From Phytophthora colocasiae (taxonomy: Eukaryota > Oomycota > Peronosporomycetes > Peronosporales > Peronosporaceae): a DNA stretch of 64,000 nt. Of the stretch, positions 30,637 to 40,946 are shown piece by piece; the first letter of the stretch is position 1; every line of letters begins with the position of its first letter. Position numbers and translations under genes: made by a program. The stretch lies in assembly GCA_018806915.1 (NCBI GenBank), contig JAGKQI010000049.1:1116001-1180000 (forward strand), written 5' to 3'. The notes below the pieces were generated by a model. The model saw only the letters and a program-made list of their open reading frames with translations, had not been told where the DNA came from and made no database searches.

Positions 30637-32775
30637 TTGTCGCCGCACATCTCGCAACGTATGGCGAGATGGTTGTCCTTCTTCGCGGAGTACAACTTCC
30701 GGGTGGAGTACAAACCCGGAAGACTCAATGTAGTGGCCGACGCGTTATCGCGTCGACCTGACTATGCGGAGACGGTCGACGCCAACGCTGTTGGCGTCGT
30801 GAGGACAAGTGTGCCGTCGTCAACGTTGATTGACGACGTGAAGAACGCGTATGCAAGGGATGCAGACGCGAAGGGGCTGCTGGAGTTCCTCGCAGCACCT
30901 TCCGACGTGGCACGTCGGAAGCTAACCCTCCTCTTCGAGCTCGTGTACACCGCTATCGTGTACACGAAGGCCTACTGTTGTACAGTGCAGTAGACGACAA
31001 TGCGGATCGCATTGTCGTTCCGAATGATCATGACCTCCGGTTGAGGATCATGTTCGAGTATCACGATGCCCCCACGGCAGGGCATCCGGGTCGTGAGAAG
31101 ACGTACACTCTTCTCACGCGTGACTTCTACTGGCACCACCAGTACAAGTGGGTGCGCAAGTACGTACGTGCTTGCGAGGTTTGTCAACGCGTGAAGCCGG
31201 CGCAGTTCTCGCAGGCTCCTCTTCAATCACTACCGACTCCGTCGGAGTGTTGGCAGTCCATGTCCATGGACTTTGTCTTCGGTCTTCCGCCTGACAGCAA
31301 GCGGAGGACGGGCATCGTTGTCTTTGTGGACCGATTCAGCAAGATGGTTCATCTTGCTGCCGTCCCACATTGTTACAGCCGCGCAGACTGCGCGACTGTT
31401 TGTTGACATGGTGTTCAAACACCATGGCATGCCGCTCGACATTGTGTCGGACCGTGATCCACGCTTCACAGCGCGGTTCTGGCAAGAAGTGTTTACACTT
31501 CTTGGTTCACAGTTATCAATGTCGACTGCGGATCATCCGCAGACGGACGGACAGACCGAACGTGTCAACCGTGTATTGGGTGACACGTTGAAGAGCTACG
31601 CTCACTCGTTCCCGCACTGGAGCGAGTGCTTGCCGATGGCAGAGTTTGCCATCAACAACTCGGTGCATGCCTCGACAGGGCATACACCGTTCTACGTGAA
31701 TGCCATGAGGCATCCACGATTGCCGAGCATGCTCGGTGGGGTAGTTTCCTCCTTAAGTGGGGGAGGATCTACGGTTGCGTCCGAACAACCGCAGAATGCA
31801 ACTGATAGCAGCACACTATCAGCTGCGGTGACGCGTGCGACGTCTCGTTCTAGCAGGAACGAGCGCGCGATGTCTGTGCCGGGCACAGACATGAGAGATG
31901 ATAGCAAGCAGGCAGTGCCTGCTGCTGACAAAGGCGACAAGCTGATAGGAGTCAGCTCGAGTGCGCTAGACTTTGTCCAGCGAAGACAAGCCGTCATACG
32001 GTTTGTCCAGGATGCTATCGCAGCTTCTGTCGATCGACAGAAGCTGAACGCTGATAATGTTGGTAGGGGCAACATAAATGAATTCAAATTGGGTTCATTG
32101 GTTTTGTTAGCTACGCAAAACCTACCTAAACATGCAGTGTCTGATTTTGGAGCAAGCAAGCTTGCTCCAAGATTCATTGGGCCGTTCAAAGTACTTGAAC
32201 GGCACGGTAACGCGTACCGGCTGGACATACCGTCCAGCATGAGGCTCCACCCGACCTTCTACGTCGGGCGGTTGAAGCCGTACGTGCAGCACGGACTACC
32301 TAGGGTTGGTAGTCCGACTGAGGAGTGCGAGAGGTCTGGAAGGCCTTCTCGAGACCGTCGACACGGTCGACCAACAGGCTCACTCTCGTCCCAAGACCGG
32401 ACGAGAGGTTCGAGGCAGTCTGAGCTGCCTCACAGACCTCAGCACGGAGGACACGAACCTCCTGCTTCAGAGCCGCCTGCTCCAGCGCAGCAACTCGATC
32501 GTGCAGGGCACGATCGTCATGGTCATAGCGGTGACCATACGGAGGGAGTGTTCCCGCCCCCTCCGCCGCCGTTGCGCGACGCGCGTGGAGCGATCCGCTG
32601 GATTGTTGAGCGGATCGTGGCTCATAAGAGAACGAACTTTCAAGGGGTTCGTTTTCGTATTCGTTGGAGAGGATTTCCTCCCCATCGAGATACATGGGAG
32701 CCGCGGAACGTCCTGATGGAGGACGTTCCGGAAATGGTGAGGGCGTACGAAGCCCACCATAACTTGCAGGGGTAA
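30637..32775 (+). pseudogene. Gypsy B pol part 2: RNase H, integrase, chromodomain (frameshifted)
   Basis: Three successive frames (30,637-30,925; 30,940-31,370; 31,373-32,775) carry the end of RNase H (DALSRR), the integrase zinc region (CEVCQRVK), the DDE core (MDFVFGLP, IVSDRDPRFTARFW, DHPQTDGQTERVNR) and the GPF-like region. They then run in frame into the chromodomain (RIVAHKRTNFQGVRFRIRW, HRDTWEP). Small deletions between the frames inactivate pol. The uninterrupted IN-chromodomain junction here shows the ancestral organisation that A has lost. Confidence 0.9.
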
Positions 32776-33283
32776 ACCCTGCACGAGGAGTGCTGCGGTC
32801 AGCCACAGCACTCGGAGCTCCGCGTGGCTCGAGACGACCACGAAGCTCCTTGATGTGATCGGGTACACGGACGACCGTGTACCCCAGGAGATCACTTTCA
32901 GAGAGGCGTGTTGCCAAGGGTTGGCAACACGGGCAGAGTGTGCCAAAGGGAACGGCACATGCGATCCCCGCTTCCATGGACAGATCATGGAGGCGTTCAC
33001 ACTTACCACGAGTGGTGTAAGTGTAGTAGCGATCGCCAGCTGCAGCAACGCTCTCGCGATACGCCAGCAGGGTGTTTGATCCCTGCTAGCGAAGAAGAAG
33101 TCTTCTTCGCTTGCTTCTCCTTGTGGAGAGCATGGTAGACGGTGACAGATAACTTCTCTGTCGAACCGCTGGAGCAGCAGTGCTAGTAGGCACTGCTGAG
33201 GTTGTTGTTCCTGCTGCAGAAGCAGCAGGAGAGGCTTGCGCGTCCGCAGAAGCGGACAGAGACGTGGGCGTTGGCGAGTCCAT
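32300..33283 (-). pseudogene. Antisense ORF remnant in Gypsy B
   Basis: This is the counterpart of the 14,117-15,496 ORF of element A. The N-terminal piece (33,283 downward, MDSPTPTSLSASADAQ) is lost to a frameshift and a deletion of about 545 bp. The C-terminal 225 codons (32,977-32,300) are open and match A up to RVAALEQ, then continue for about 55 residues with heptad-spaced hydrophobics (VAALEQAALKQEVRVLRAEV, then VSLLVDRVDGLEKAF), a likely coiled coil. In A the frame ends soon after RVAALEQ through a 17-nt insertion. Confidence 0.6.
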
Positions 33284-33372
33284 TGCGAAATGAACTTGGA
33301 CTTCTCTCGGGAACTTGACGGTCTTGTCAAGTTCTGTTGATTGACGTATCGAGACCGATACGTCGAATCTTG

Positions 33373-33384
33373 ACGGGGGGATGG
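33373..33384 (+). promoter_or_regulatory. Polypurine tract of element B
   Basis: ACGGGGGGATGG immediately precedes the 3' LTR, as in element A, in the position of the plus-strand primer. Confidence 0.8.
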
Positions 33385-33841
33385 TGTAACGGGGTTACAC
33401 GTACAAGTGGTTGTACCACTTGTAACTCTAACAGTTAGGATAACTGTTAGAGGTTGGAAATGGGCCTCAGACCTTGGTGTGCTGTACACACCAATGGATA
33501 CATGGGCGAACCACATTATTGGATGGTTCGTGTGCATTTTTGCATATTATTGGTAGAAAGTAACGGATTTCTACCAATCACTGAGCAGAGTTTCTGCCAA
33601 CCACACGTTGGCAGACCCTTTAGAAATAGATAACAAACAGTTTTAGGAGGTCCATAATTGGCTTATGCCAAATTCAATAGTTCTCATTTTACGGTATTTT
33701 GCAGTTTAATTTAGTTTTATTTGATTTAATTATACTTATTTAAATAAGTATACTTAAATTAAGTCTATTCTAATTGCACGCTTCCTCATACACGTAAGCG
33801 CACGTGTACGCCACCTAATAGGTCTAGGTAGACCCATTACA
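33385..33841 (+). repeat. 3' LTR of Gypsy element B
   Basis: 457-bp LTR. Relative to the 5' LTR it lacks 3 bp (AAC near the TCAATAACAG segment) and has at least three substitutions. It is followed by the second TSD copy ATTGC. Confidence 0.95.
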
Positions 33842-34640
33842 ATTGCCCCCAAGGCTTCTTGGCGCTGCTGTAGACTGCTGCGATCCAGCTCATCACTATC
33901 CAACTGTAGAGAGGTGATGAACGCCTCATCCATCGCGACGGCGTCACCGTCGGGGATAACATCGTCACTATCGCCATCATCTCCTTGAACTAGGGATTCA
34001 TCAGCTTCTTCATAGGCAAAACAGTCGCTCTCATCAGAGCTGAGACTCTCGTACACACTTGAGTCCTCGTTGTCGGGCACAACATTGCCACGCTGTCGCC
34101 TGCGCGCCTGTCGCCGTTCGTCACGGGGAAGTTCATGATCTGCTTCGGCATCGCTCTCTGCTCCGGATGCACCCGACAATAACTGCAGCCCAACAGCGGC
34201 TTCTTCGAGTTGCGAAGCGTCCAGTAAAAGGTTTTTTTAGAGCAAATCAAATGCTCGCGAGACCACCGACTGGGATAACGCGGTATCTGAGTCAATTGAT
34301 GTACCAAACAGGTTTGATATGGTACTCTGCGATAGTTTGACACTGATGTCAATTTGAGATACTGTAACCTGCTCACCTGAGCTGACGTCACTCCGAGCAT
34401 CTTCGTCGACGTCACTATCCCTGGTCTCAGCGTATTATACAACTGCATCCTCGCCAACCAGCACATTGGTGCCATCCGGGCTTGTATAGCTCCACTCGTT
34501 CAGCAGGCCGCTAGGTTTCTTGGCTGTCCAACCAGCAGAACGGAGCTGACGCCAGAAATGACCGAAGTCGATGTCTCTCGCGGTGGCTGTGGTGCTGGTG
34601 GCGGTAGTGGCGGCTGCGGTGGACGCGCGCCATCCGGCAC
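33842..34640 (-). pseudogene. piggyBac transposase N-terminal part
   Basis: Minus-strand translation gives DIDFGHFWRQLRSAGWTAKK, then GLLNEWSYTSPDGTNVLVGED and, after two in-frame TAA stops, a long acidic region (SGASGAESDAEADHE, DEAFITSLQLDSDELDRSS) ending EALGA at the Gypsy B insertion. The FWRQLRSAGW/VGED pattern and the acidic tract are typical of the N-terminal part of oomycete piggyBac proteins. Together with the pieces at 25.8, 21.9, 13.4 and 11.8-10.3 kb it forms one broken gene. Confidence 0.78.
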
Positions 34641-35214
34641 AATTTGGAGTGAACGGTTCGCGACCACCGTGAATCCCAATACTGATCCATCTCCCCTACA
34701 TTTCCCGTGCACTGTTTGAACTATTTTTTAAATGACTTGATTAAAGTAGCTTTTCGAGCCAAACTCTGTTGATATGCATCGTACACGCTGAGGATGTATG
34801 ACGTTGGAGGGGTTAAAAGTACTAGTACTTAGTACCATTTTACTTTTACTAAGTAGAATGGTCAAATCGATATTACTGGCAATGTCTGACTGGAGAACAC
34901 CACAGCAGAGAAGGCTAAGTCCATGTACTTGAGAGCGCTGGCTCGCTTTGTCGAATGATTAAACACAAACATAGATACAAGCCGTCTGCAATTCCTTACA
35001 AGTGAGAACTGATCAACGTAGTCGGAATCGCTCAGTTCGACTGCATCATTTTGATTGGGATAAAGATCTCTCCAAAACTAGGAAAGTAGATGAATGAATT
35101 TGATCTGGAGAAGAAATGTCATCCGTAATAGCGTTTTCTTTTTAACAGCGTGCCTTCAACAAATGGTTGCATGTTACCTAGCACTCTTTTGTTTTGCGCC
35201 GCCTCAAATGCAAC
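34641..35214. other. Intergenic, no gene seen
   Basis: Contains the 5' flank of the piggyBac pseudogene and the 3' flank of the ABC transporter. A small near-palindromic block (AGTACTAGTACTTAGTACC) lies near 34,818-34,836. No coding sequence or RNA was recognised. Confidence 0.4.
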
Positions 35215-38200
35215 CTACTTTCCTTCGTTCTTCCAATGCTCCACCAGCGCCTTGAACAAACCGTCCTTCTTCTTCTGCAACGATTTCGGGGTGTCAAATT
35301 CACCAACAGCACCTTTCTCCATAACCAAGATGCGGTCTGCATCCAGAATTGTGTTGATACGGTGTGCAATTGTGAGGCAGGTACAGTCGCGGAACTCTTC
35401 ACGGATGCTGCGCTGAATCTTGCGGTCAGTCTCAGTGTCGATAGAGGCGGTTGCCTCGTCCATGAGGATGATACGTGAGCGCTTCAGAAGAGCGCGGGAA
35501 ATGCACAGCAATTGACGCTCACCCACGCTGAAGTTGGAGCCCTTCTCATCCACAGGACTATCGAGTGCAGTCACCACGTGTGCGAGATGAGCGCGGCGAA
35601 GTGATGTCCAGATCTGCTCATCTGTGTACTGGTCAAACGGATCCACATTACTACGCACTGTTCCCGAGAAGAGCACTGGATCCTGCGGAATGATCGAAAT
35701 CTTGTTGCGCAATTCATGAAGCCCGATCGTGCTGATATCCACTCCGTCAATGACAATTGAGCCGCTGTCCAGTTCCACTAGGCGCATAAGAGCAACCACA
35801 AGACTCGATTTGCCAGCACCAGTCCGGCCCACAATGCCGATCTTTTCTTGAGGACGAATTGAAAGTGACAAGTTGCGCAGCACACGCGGCAATCCTGGGC
35901 GGTAACGCAAATCCACATTCCGGAATTCAATGCCACCAGCCGAGGGCCATTCCTGGGCAGGGGGTAGCTTACCCACGCTTGTAAGTTCAGCCTCCGTGTC
36001 CATTACAGTGTAGTTCTTTATGCGTTCCACTGAAACCATCTGCGTCTGGAGCTGGCTAACCATGCGAACTGACCAGGTCAGCGACTGTGTGACGCTAAAC
36101 GCATACGTGAGTGATACACCTGCAAGCCCAGCAAATGCTGCTCCGCGCTCTGGGTCAGAACTGTGAGCCAACACGGCAGTAAGGGCTGAGAAGGCCGAAA
36201 TCAGTGTACCAGCGAATTCAAGACGAAGCGCGAGCCAGCAATTAACAGCGAAATTGAGGAAGTAAGCACGCTGGTTACGATCGATCAATTGCTCGTTCTT
36301 CGTGGAAAACTGCGTTTCTGCTCGGTATGCACGAATGGTTGGTAAACCGTCCAGAGTCTCAGATAATAAAGCAAACACTGGCGAACGGCTGATGGAATCC
36401 AATCGCTGCAGTTCACGCGACGACTTGATAAAGTATCTCTGCGAAACGTAATAACCCACTAATACAGGAAGCAGGATAACCATAAAAATCGGAGTCACAT
36501 ACGAAATCGTCGCCAAGGTCACCAAGACACTGACAAGGGTATTGAGAAGCATACTCCAAGTAGCAGGGATGCTCTCATCAACAGTGTACACGTCCTTGGA
36601 CAAACGGTTCACTATACGCCCTGTAGGCGTCGTGTCAAAGAAGGAAGTCGGAGCACGGAGAATGCGAGCAAGCAGGTCTTGGAACAGCGAACGGCTTGCA
36701 CGCAGGCCACCCTTGTAGGTAGTGATAGCACGGATATACAACGCCACAGCGTAGGCCAAGTTGAGAGCCATGTAGATGTACACATAGAACATTTGCGACT
36801 GAGGGTCAGCAGGCTTGTGAATATCATCTTCAGGCTGCGAATGCTCGGACCAGAACGACAGCCACCACGTTGACAGTAGGTTCACACATTGAGTGGCGAT
36901 GAAAATGATGATCACGAGTAGGCCAACAAAAATTCCACCAAACGCCATGATCCAAGTTTTGTAAATTTGCCACGCCACATCCCCCACAGATCGATCTTCA
37001 TCGGTCATTAGCTGAGACTCCACACCAACTTCACTTGCTGAACGCTCGCTGCGTACAGATGACCGGCTTAATCTCCGAACAAAGCGTTCGGAGGTCGGAT
37101 TGTCGGCTTCATCTTCTTCCAACTCGTCGACTAAAATATCATTTCCAACATCTTCGAGTGATTGCGACTCATTCTGTTGATCGTGATCCCTGTACTTGGC
37201 CACAAGATCCATCAGAAGGCCGCCGTCTTTTTTCATGAGACGGTCATAAGTGTCGTCCTCCACGACCATGCCATTTTCCAACACCATAATCTTGTCGCAC
37301 TCGCTTAGAAACGTCAGGCCATGAGTAACAAGAATCACGAGCTTATCCTTCAGGCAAGTCTTAACACATTCCTTGAAAATGTCATGTCCAACATGGCTAT
37401 CAACTGCAGACAAAATGTCATCCAGTAGATAAATGTCCGCATCCTGATAGACAGCGCGAGCAAGAGACACACGGGTGCGTTGGCCGCCACTAAGATTGAT
37501 ACCCTTCTCCCCAATCTCCGTCATATCACCTCCCGGTAGCACGGCCAAATCCTTCTGCATGGAGCTGACACGGAGCGCCTCGGCATACTTTGCCTCGTTG
37601 AAGGGGAGGCCAAAGCAAATGTTTTCACGGACTGTTGCGTTTTGAATGAATGGCTGCTGCGAAACGTAAGCCACAGATCCACGTAGGCTTACCTCACCCC
37701 GGCTGCAACGAGCATCACCCAGAATTCCGCTAAGAAGAGTGGATTTCCCAGCTCCCACATGCCCCACAACAGCAATCAAGTTCCCTGGACGAGCTTCCAG
37801 AGACACACCCTGCAGAACCGGCAGACTATCACCTCCTCCCAATGCGTCCTTGTCTAAGATCGAGTCCTCTTGTAGCAAGCTATCCTCTTCTTTCGACCCT
37901 GAAGACGCTTCTGAAGACGTTGATGGGTTTGGTTGCGTATCCCACATGAAATCAGCCTTGTTCACACGAACGCCAACATTGGCAAGATCTCCTGGTCCAA
38001 CTTTCTCGCGTTCCTCCTCCTGGAAGTACGAGCTCAAGCGTTCAATACTCACGGTTGCCTCGATAATCGAATTCAACACTTGTGGAAGCATGAAAAGCGG
38101 GAAGCGGAGGATGTTGAACAGAGCCAGCGACGTAAGTGCAGTACCCACATCCAACGTGTTCCCCAGTCTGACGTAGGTGTAGAATGATGCCACCGTCACA

Positions 38201-39267
38201 AGAGAAGGGATGGCCGAAAAGAGCGTCATGGATCCAGTACGCGCGTAGATGTAGGTGCGCAGCTTACTGAGCTCCTCGTTACGATATTCTAGAACACGCC
38301 TGGTAAAGGAGTGTTCCCACGCCTGCATCTTGATCACCTTCATGCCAGCCAGAACTTCATTGCAAATCTTGATCCGTTCATCTTTTACCTCCATCAGTGC
38401 TAGTTGCAGCCGTCTCATGAGTTTCGAAATGGCTGCCGTTACTGGGAGCATCAATATGATTACAGCAACACCAGCAAAAGTAGCAGGCCCAATCTGCTTC
38501 CAGAGAAGATAGCAAGCCACCACAATCTGGAAGATCGAAAACCACACACTGTTAATAAATGTTGAGAGTTCCTGGAGCCTCTGTGCGTCAATACTCATGA
38601 GATTCGTAATTTCTCCAGTCGTCTTCTTCTGTCTCGCAGCAGCAGACAGCACCAAACTCTTGTTGTACACTGCAGTACACACAGCTGATCTCACTCTCAT
38701 ACCAGCTTCAAAGCAGTGGAAGAAATAGTTCCTCAACAAAAACGACTGCATCACTCCAGAAACAAAGACGATCCCTGCATACAACAGCCCCTCGCTCAAC
38801 TCAGCGTCCGGGTTCTGCAGGTACGCAATGATTTCTTTAATCAACATCGGAGCCACGAACTGCAGCAAGTCATGAAACAGCTTAAGCAGGCCAGCCTTAG
38901 CTATTTGTCCACCATAGCACGACGCCAAAGCCCACGCCAGACTGGGTTTACCACTTGGTTTACTGCACTGCTTCCTCCAGGCCTCTTGGAACTCCGTGGA
39001 CACTTCATGAGCGCGATTCGCAGGGTCCAGAAGGTACAGATCGTCATGTTCTAGTGGTCGTTGGTTACCCAGCTCCATTAACGGCGTAACCCACGAGAAG
39101 AGAGCCGAAGACACGCACGTCGCGCCTTGAGATGGGTATCGGTCGCCTAGACCTGACAGCTCATTGGAGGAAAGGTCATGGCGGTTCACAGACACGTGAA
39201 TGTCTCCTAGAAGCGGCCGCTTCTCGTCCAGAGCCTGCGCCTTCGTCACCTGTAGCTTCCCAGCCAT
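35215..39267 (-). CDS. ABCC/MRP-type ABC transporter, short form
   Basis: Intronless and about 1,350 residues. The ATG at 39,267 (MAGKLQ) is chosen; the open frame runs a little further up only from a TTG. The architecture is TMD1 (about 125-420), NBD1, TMD2 (about 800-1060), NBD2. NBD1 has Walker A GHVGAGKST (near 500), LSGGQ (near 590) and DIYLLDD (near 612). NBD2 has GRTGAGKSS (near 1147), the ABCC-typical FSVGERQ (near 1249) and ILMDEATASID (near 1270). There is no TMD0, as in MRP4/5-like proteins. Family members export organic anions and conjugates across the plasma or vacuolar membrane. In NBD1 the residue after Walker B is Asp (LLDD), the degenerate catalytic position usual in ABCC proteins. 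It shares a 160-bp divergent promoter region with TAF7. Confidence 0.95.
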   Translation of the reverse strand: MAGKLQVTKAQALDEKRPLLGDIHVSVNRHDLSSNELSGLGDRYPSQGATCVSSALFSWVTPLMELGNQRPLEHDDLYLLDPANRAHEVSTEFQEAWRKQCSKPSGKPSLAWALASCYGGQIAKAGLLKLFHDLLQFVAPMLIKEIIAYLQNPDAELSEGLLYAGIVFVSGVMQSFLLRNYFFHCFEAGMRVRSAVCTAVYNKSLVLSAAARQKKTTGEITNLMSIDAQRLQELSTFINSVWFSIFQIVVACYLLWKQIGPATFAGVAVIILMLPVTAAISKLMRRLQLALMEVKDERIKICNEVLAGMKVIKMQAWEHSFTRRVLEYRNEELSKLRTYIYARTGSMTLFSAIPSLVTVASFYTYVRLGNTLDVGTALTSLALFNILRFPLFMLPQVLNSIIEATVSIERLSSYFQEEEREKVGPGDLANVGVRVNKADFMWDTQPNPSTSSEASSGSKEEDSLLQEDSILDKDALGGGDSLPVLQGVSLEARPGNLIAVVGHVGAGKSTLLSGILGDARCSRGEVSLRGSVAYVSQQPFIQNATVRENICFGLPFNEAKYAEALRVSSMQKDLAVLPGGDMTEIGEKGINLSGGQRTRVSLARAVYQDADIYLLDDILSAVDSHVGHDIFKECVKTCLKDKLVILVTHGLTFLSECDKIMVLENGMVVEDDTYDRLMKKDGGLLMDLVAKYRDHDQQNESQSLEDVGNDILVDELEEDEADNPTSERFVRRLSRSSVRSERSASEVGVESQLMTDEDRSVGDVAWQIYKTWIMAFGGIFVGLLVIIIFIATQCVNLLSTWWLSFWSEHSQPEDDIHKPADPQSQMFYVYIYMALNLAYAVALYIRAITTYKGGLRASRSLFQDLLARILRAPTSFFDTTPTGRIVNRLSKDVYTVDESIPATWSMLLNTLVSVLVTLATISYVTPIFMVILLPVLVGYYVSQRYFIKSSRELQRLDSISRSPVFALLSETLDGLPTIRAYRAETQFSTKNEQLIDRNQRAYFLNFAVNCWLALRLEFAGTLISAFSALTAVLAHSSDPERGAAFAGLAGVSLTYAFSVTQSLTWSVRMVSQLQTQMVSVERIKNYTVMDTEAELTSVGKLPPAQEWPSAGGIEFRNVDLRYRPGLPRVLRNLSLSIRPQEKIGIVGRTGAGKSSLVVALMRLVELDSGSIVIDGVDISTIGLHELRNKISIIPQDPVLFSGTVRSNVDPFDQYTDEQIWTSLRRAHLAHVVTALDSPVDEKGSNFSVGERQLLCISRALLKRSRIILMDEATASIDTETDRKIQRSIREEFRDCTCLTIAHRINTILDADRILVMEKGAVGEFDTPKSLQKKKDGLFKALVEHWKNEGK

Positions 39268-39427
39268 TTGTCCAACCGAGTGCGCACTTAAGGCCAAGTC
39301 TGGGCGTTGAGTGTACTGGTAAACTTTATCAGAGTGATGGTCGTTTATGCCCTTTCATTAGCCAATGAGAAGAGAGTAACCTCGTAACTCGTAAACGTAA
39401 CCTTCGTTTTGTGTCGACAAGAAAAAA
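39268..39427. promoter_or_regulatory. Divergent promoter region, ABCC / TAF7
   Basis: Only 160 bp separate the two divergent start codons. A CCAAT box (GCCAATGA, 39,361-39,368) lies near the middle, about 60 bp from the TAF7 start. No TATA box is evident. Shared control is an inference from spacing. Confidence 0.5.
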
Positions 39428-40946
39428 ATGGAGCAATACCTGCTGCAGCTCCCGAAGCGCCTGGCGCAGGAGGTGCGAGCTGGTATCGCGAATGGTGACT
39501 CGGCAGATGTGGACATGGTTGCTGGAGGTGTGTGCGCGCTTTAGCGGCGTCATTTGATGCACTAGAAGCTGAGAAATGGCTTTGTAGAATGGATTTGGAA
39601 CATTAACGTTTTAACGTGTTTTTTTGCATGGTTTTGACGTGTTTTGCAGCGGACAACAAACATTTTACGCTCCACGTGAATGGAAAGGAGTATCCGGCGA
39701 AGATCGGTGCGTTATATGCTTTATAAAACGCTGTTCGGGGCTGAAGAAGCACTGACTTTCTCATACTGTTGAAATACAGCGCAATTGCCGACGATCCTGG
39801 AGACGCACAAAACGTACGATGACAACTTCTTCTACAAGAGTGGTGAGATCGGACAGGTGTGAGAGTTTTCAGAAAGTTTGGCGTTGGGTGAAGTGCTAAC
39901 AATTGCTGATGGTATATTTGATGGCTGCAGATTTTTGTGGTTACAGATAAGGAGGAGGAGAAAAAGCTGCTTGAGACGCAGGATGAAGTGCCGAACGGAA
40001 TCACACCACCAAATACCAACGTCATCAAGCGCAAATACGAGAAAACCAAGAAAACGACACCGTTTCCTGTACGTGAAGAGGCTTATGTAGAATTATTGCT
40101 CGTCTCAACTTGAGACTTACTAGTTTCACCATCCATGCTAGAAACCTGATGTTGCTCGAGTGGAAGAAGACTTGGTGAAGATTATCGCTGGTGGGGCGAT
40201 TGAAGACGTGCACGAGGAGCTGGTAGATTTCTACGACTGGATGACGGACGAGGAACACCCCGGTGGTATTATTGTGACGGATGAGATGGGGCTAATTCGC
40301 GATCACCCTGAGTATTTGACGCTGTCAGAAGAACCTCCGTCGAAGCAACAGAAGCTATTGCCGCCGAGCACAGGAAACAGTACGGTGTCAGGTACCGCCA
40401 ACGCGTCGATCATGAACACTCCCCTCGCCACGGATGTAGGCTCCGAAGCCGAATCCCAGACTGATGGACGGGCTTCGGTGCAGCGCTCACCTGTATTTGC
40501 ACCGACGCCGAGTCCTAGGCTGTCTCCTATGCAGTTGCACTCAACGAGTCGTGACCATGACGATGACAAAGAGGTAGACATGCTGGAGGATGACATCCTC
40601 GACGGTATGGATACGAAGCCAGCGTCACCACCTCGGCAGAAGGCTTACTTAGCTGATCCAGCCTACCTTAAGTTGCTGCCCATTCGCGATCGATTGCAGA
40701 AGTCGGTGCGTGACGCGGACCGCGACATTAGCGAGCTCAGCGCCAAGGTCGACGCCAACTCGAACATCATTGTCAAGGTAGGATCCTTACTCTTTCACTG
40801 GTTATGCTCACGTCGCTGACACACTATATCCTTATGCTCAGAATCGCTTCAAGCAAATGCTCGAGACTGCGAGTAAGCAGCGTAGTGAGATCGCTGCTGA
40901 GCTTGACAAGGTCAAAGAGGAGATCGCAGCGTTTGAGTCAAGTTGA
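39428..40946 (+). CDS. TAF7: TAF7, TFIID subunit 7
   Basis: Six exons deduced from GT-AG borders and frame: 39,428-39,527; 39,650-39,706; 39,780-39,856; 39,931-40,068; 40,142-40,777; 40,842-40,946. They total 1,113 nt and 370 residues, close to the family's usual ~350. The TAFII55 N-terminal domain is clear: YLLQLPKRLAQEVR, FTLHVNGKEYPAKI, LPTILETHKTYDD, FFYKSGEIGQ, VVTD, and the GITPPNTNVIKRKYEK block. A long acidic/Ser-rich middle is followed by a C-terminal coiled coil (RDRLQKSVRDADRDISELSA, then NRFKQMLETASKQR). TAF7 is a TFIID component that restrains TAF1 during preinitiation. Introns are 64-122 nt. Confidence 0.9.

Larger units (their letters stand above)
25877..33841 (+). mobile_element. 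Gypsy retrotransposon B, full length, chromodomain type
   Basis: A 7,965-bp copy of the same family as element A, in inverted orientation. Its LTRs are 25,877-26,336 and 33,385-33,841 and its TSD is ATTGC (25,872-25,876 and 33,842-33,846). Gag and the frameshift signal are intact. pol has small deletions near 30,636 (2 nt), 30,926 (1 nt) and 31,370 (2 nt). The two LTRs differ by at least three substitutions and a 3-bp deletion, so B is older than A. About 545 bp of the 3' antisense-ORF region present in A is missing. Confidence 0.95.

Noticed and set aside
31692..32240. 182-codon ORF antisense to integrase, present in both Gypsy copies
   Set aside because: It lies wholly inside pol and is open in both copies simply because pol is conserved; unlike the 3' antisense ORF it has no sequence of its own.
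34815..34840. AGTACTAGTACTTAGTACC near-palindrome
   Set aside because: Short, isolated and without partner sites; no regulatory claim is possible.
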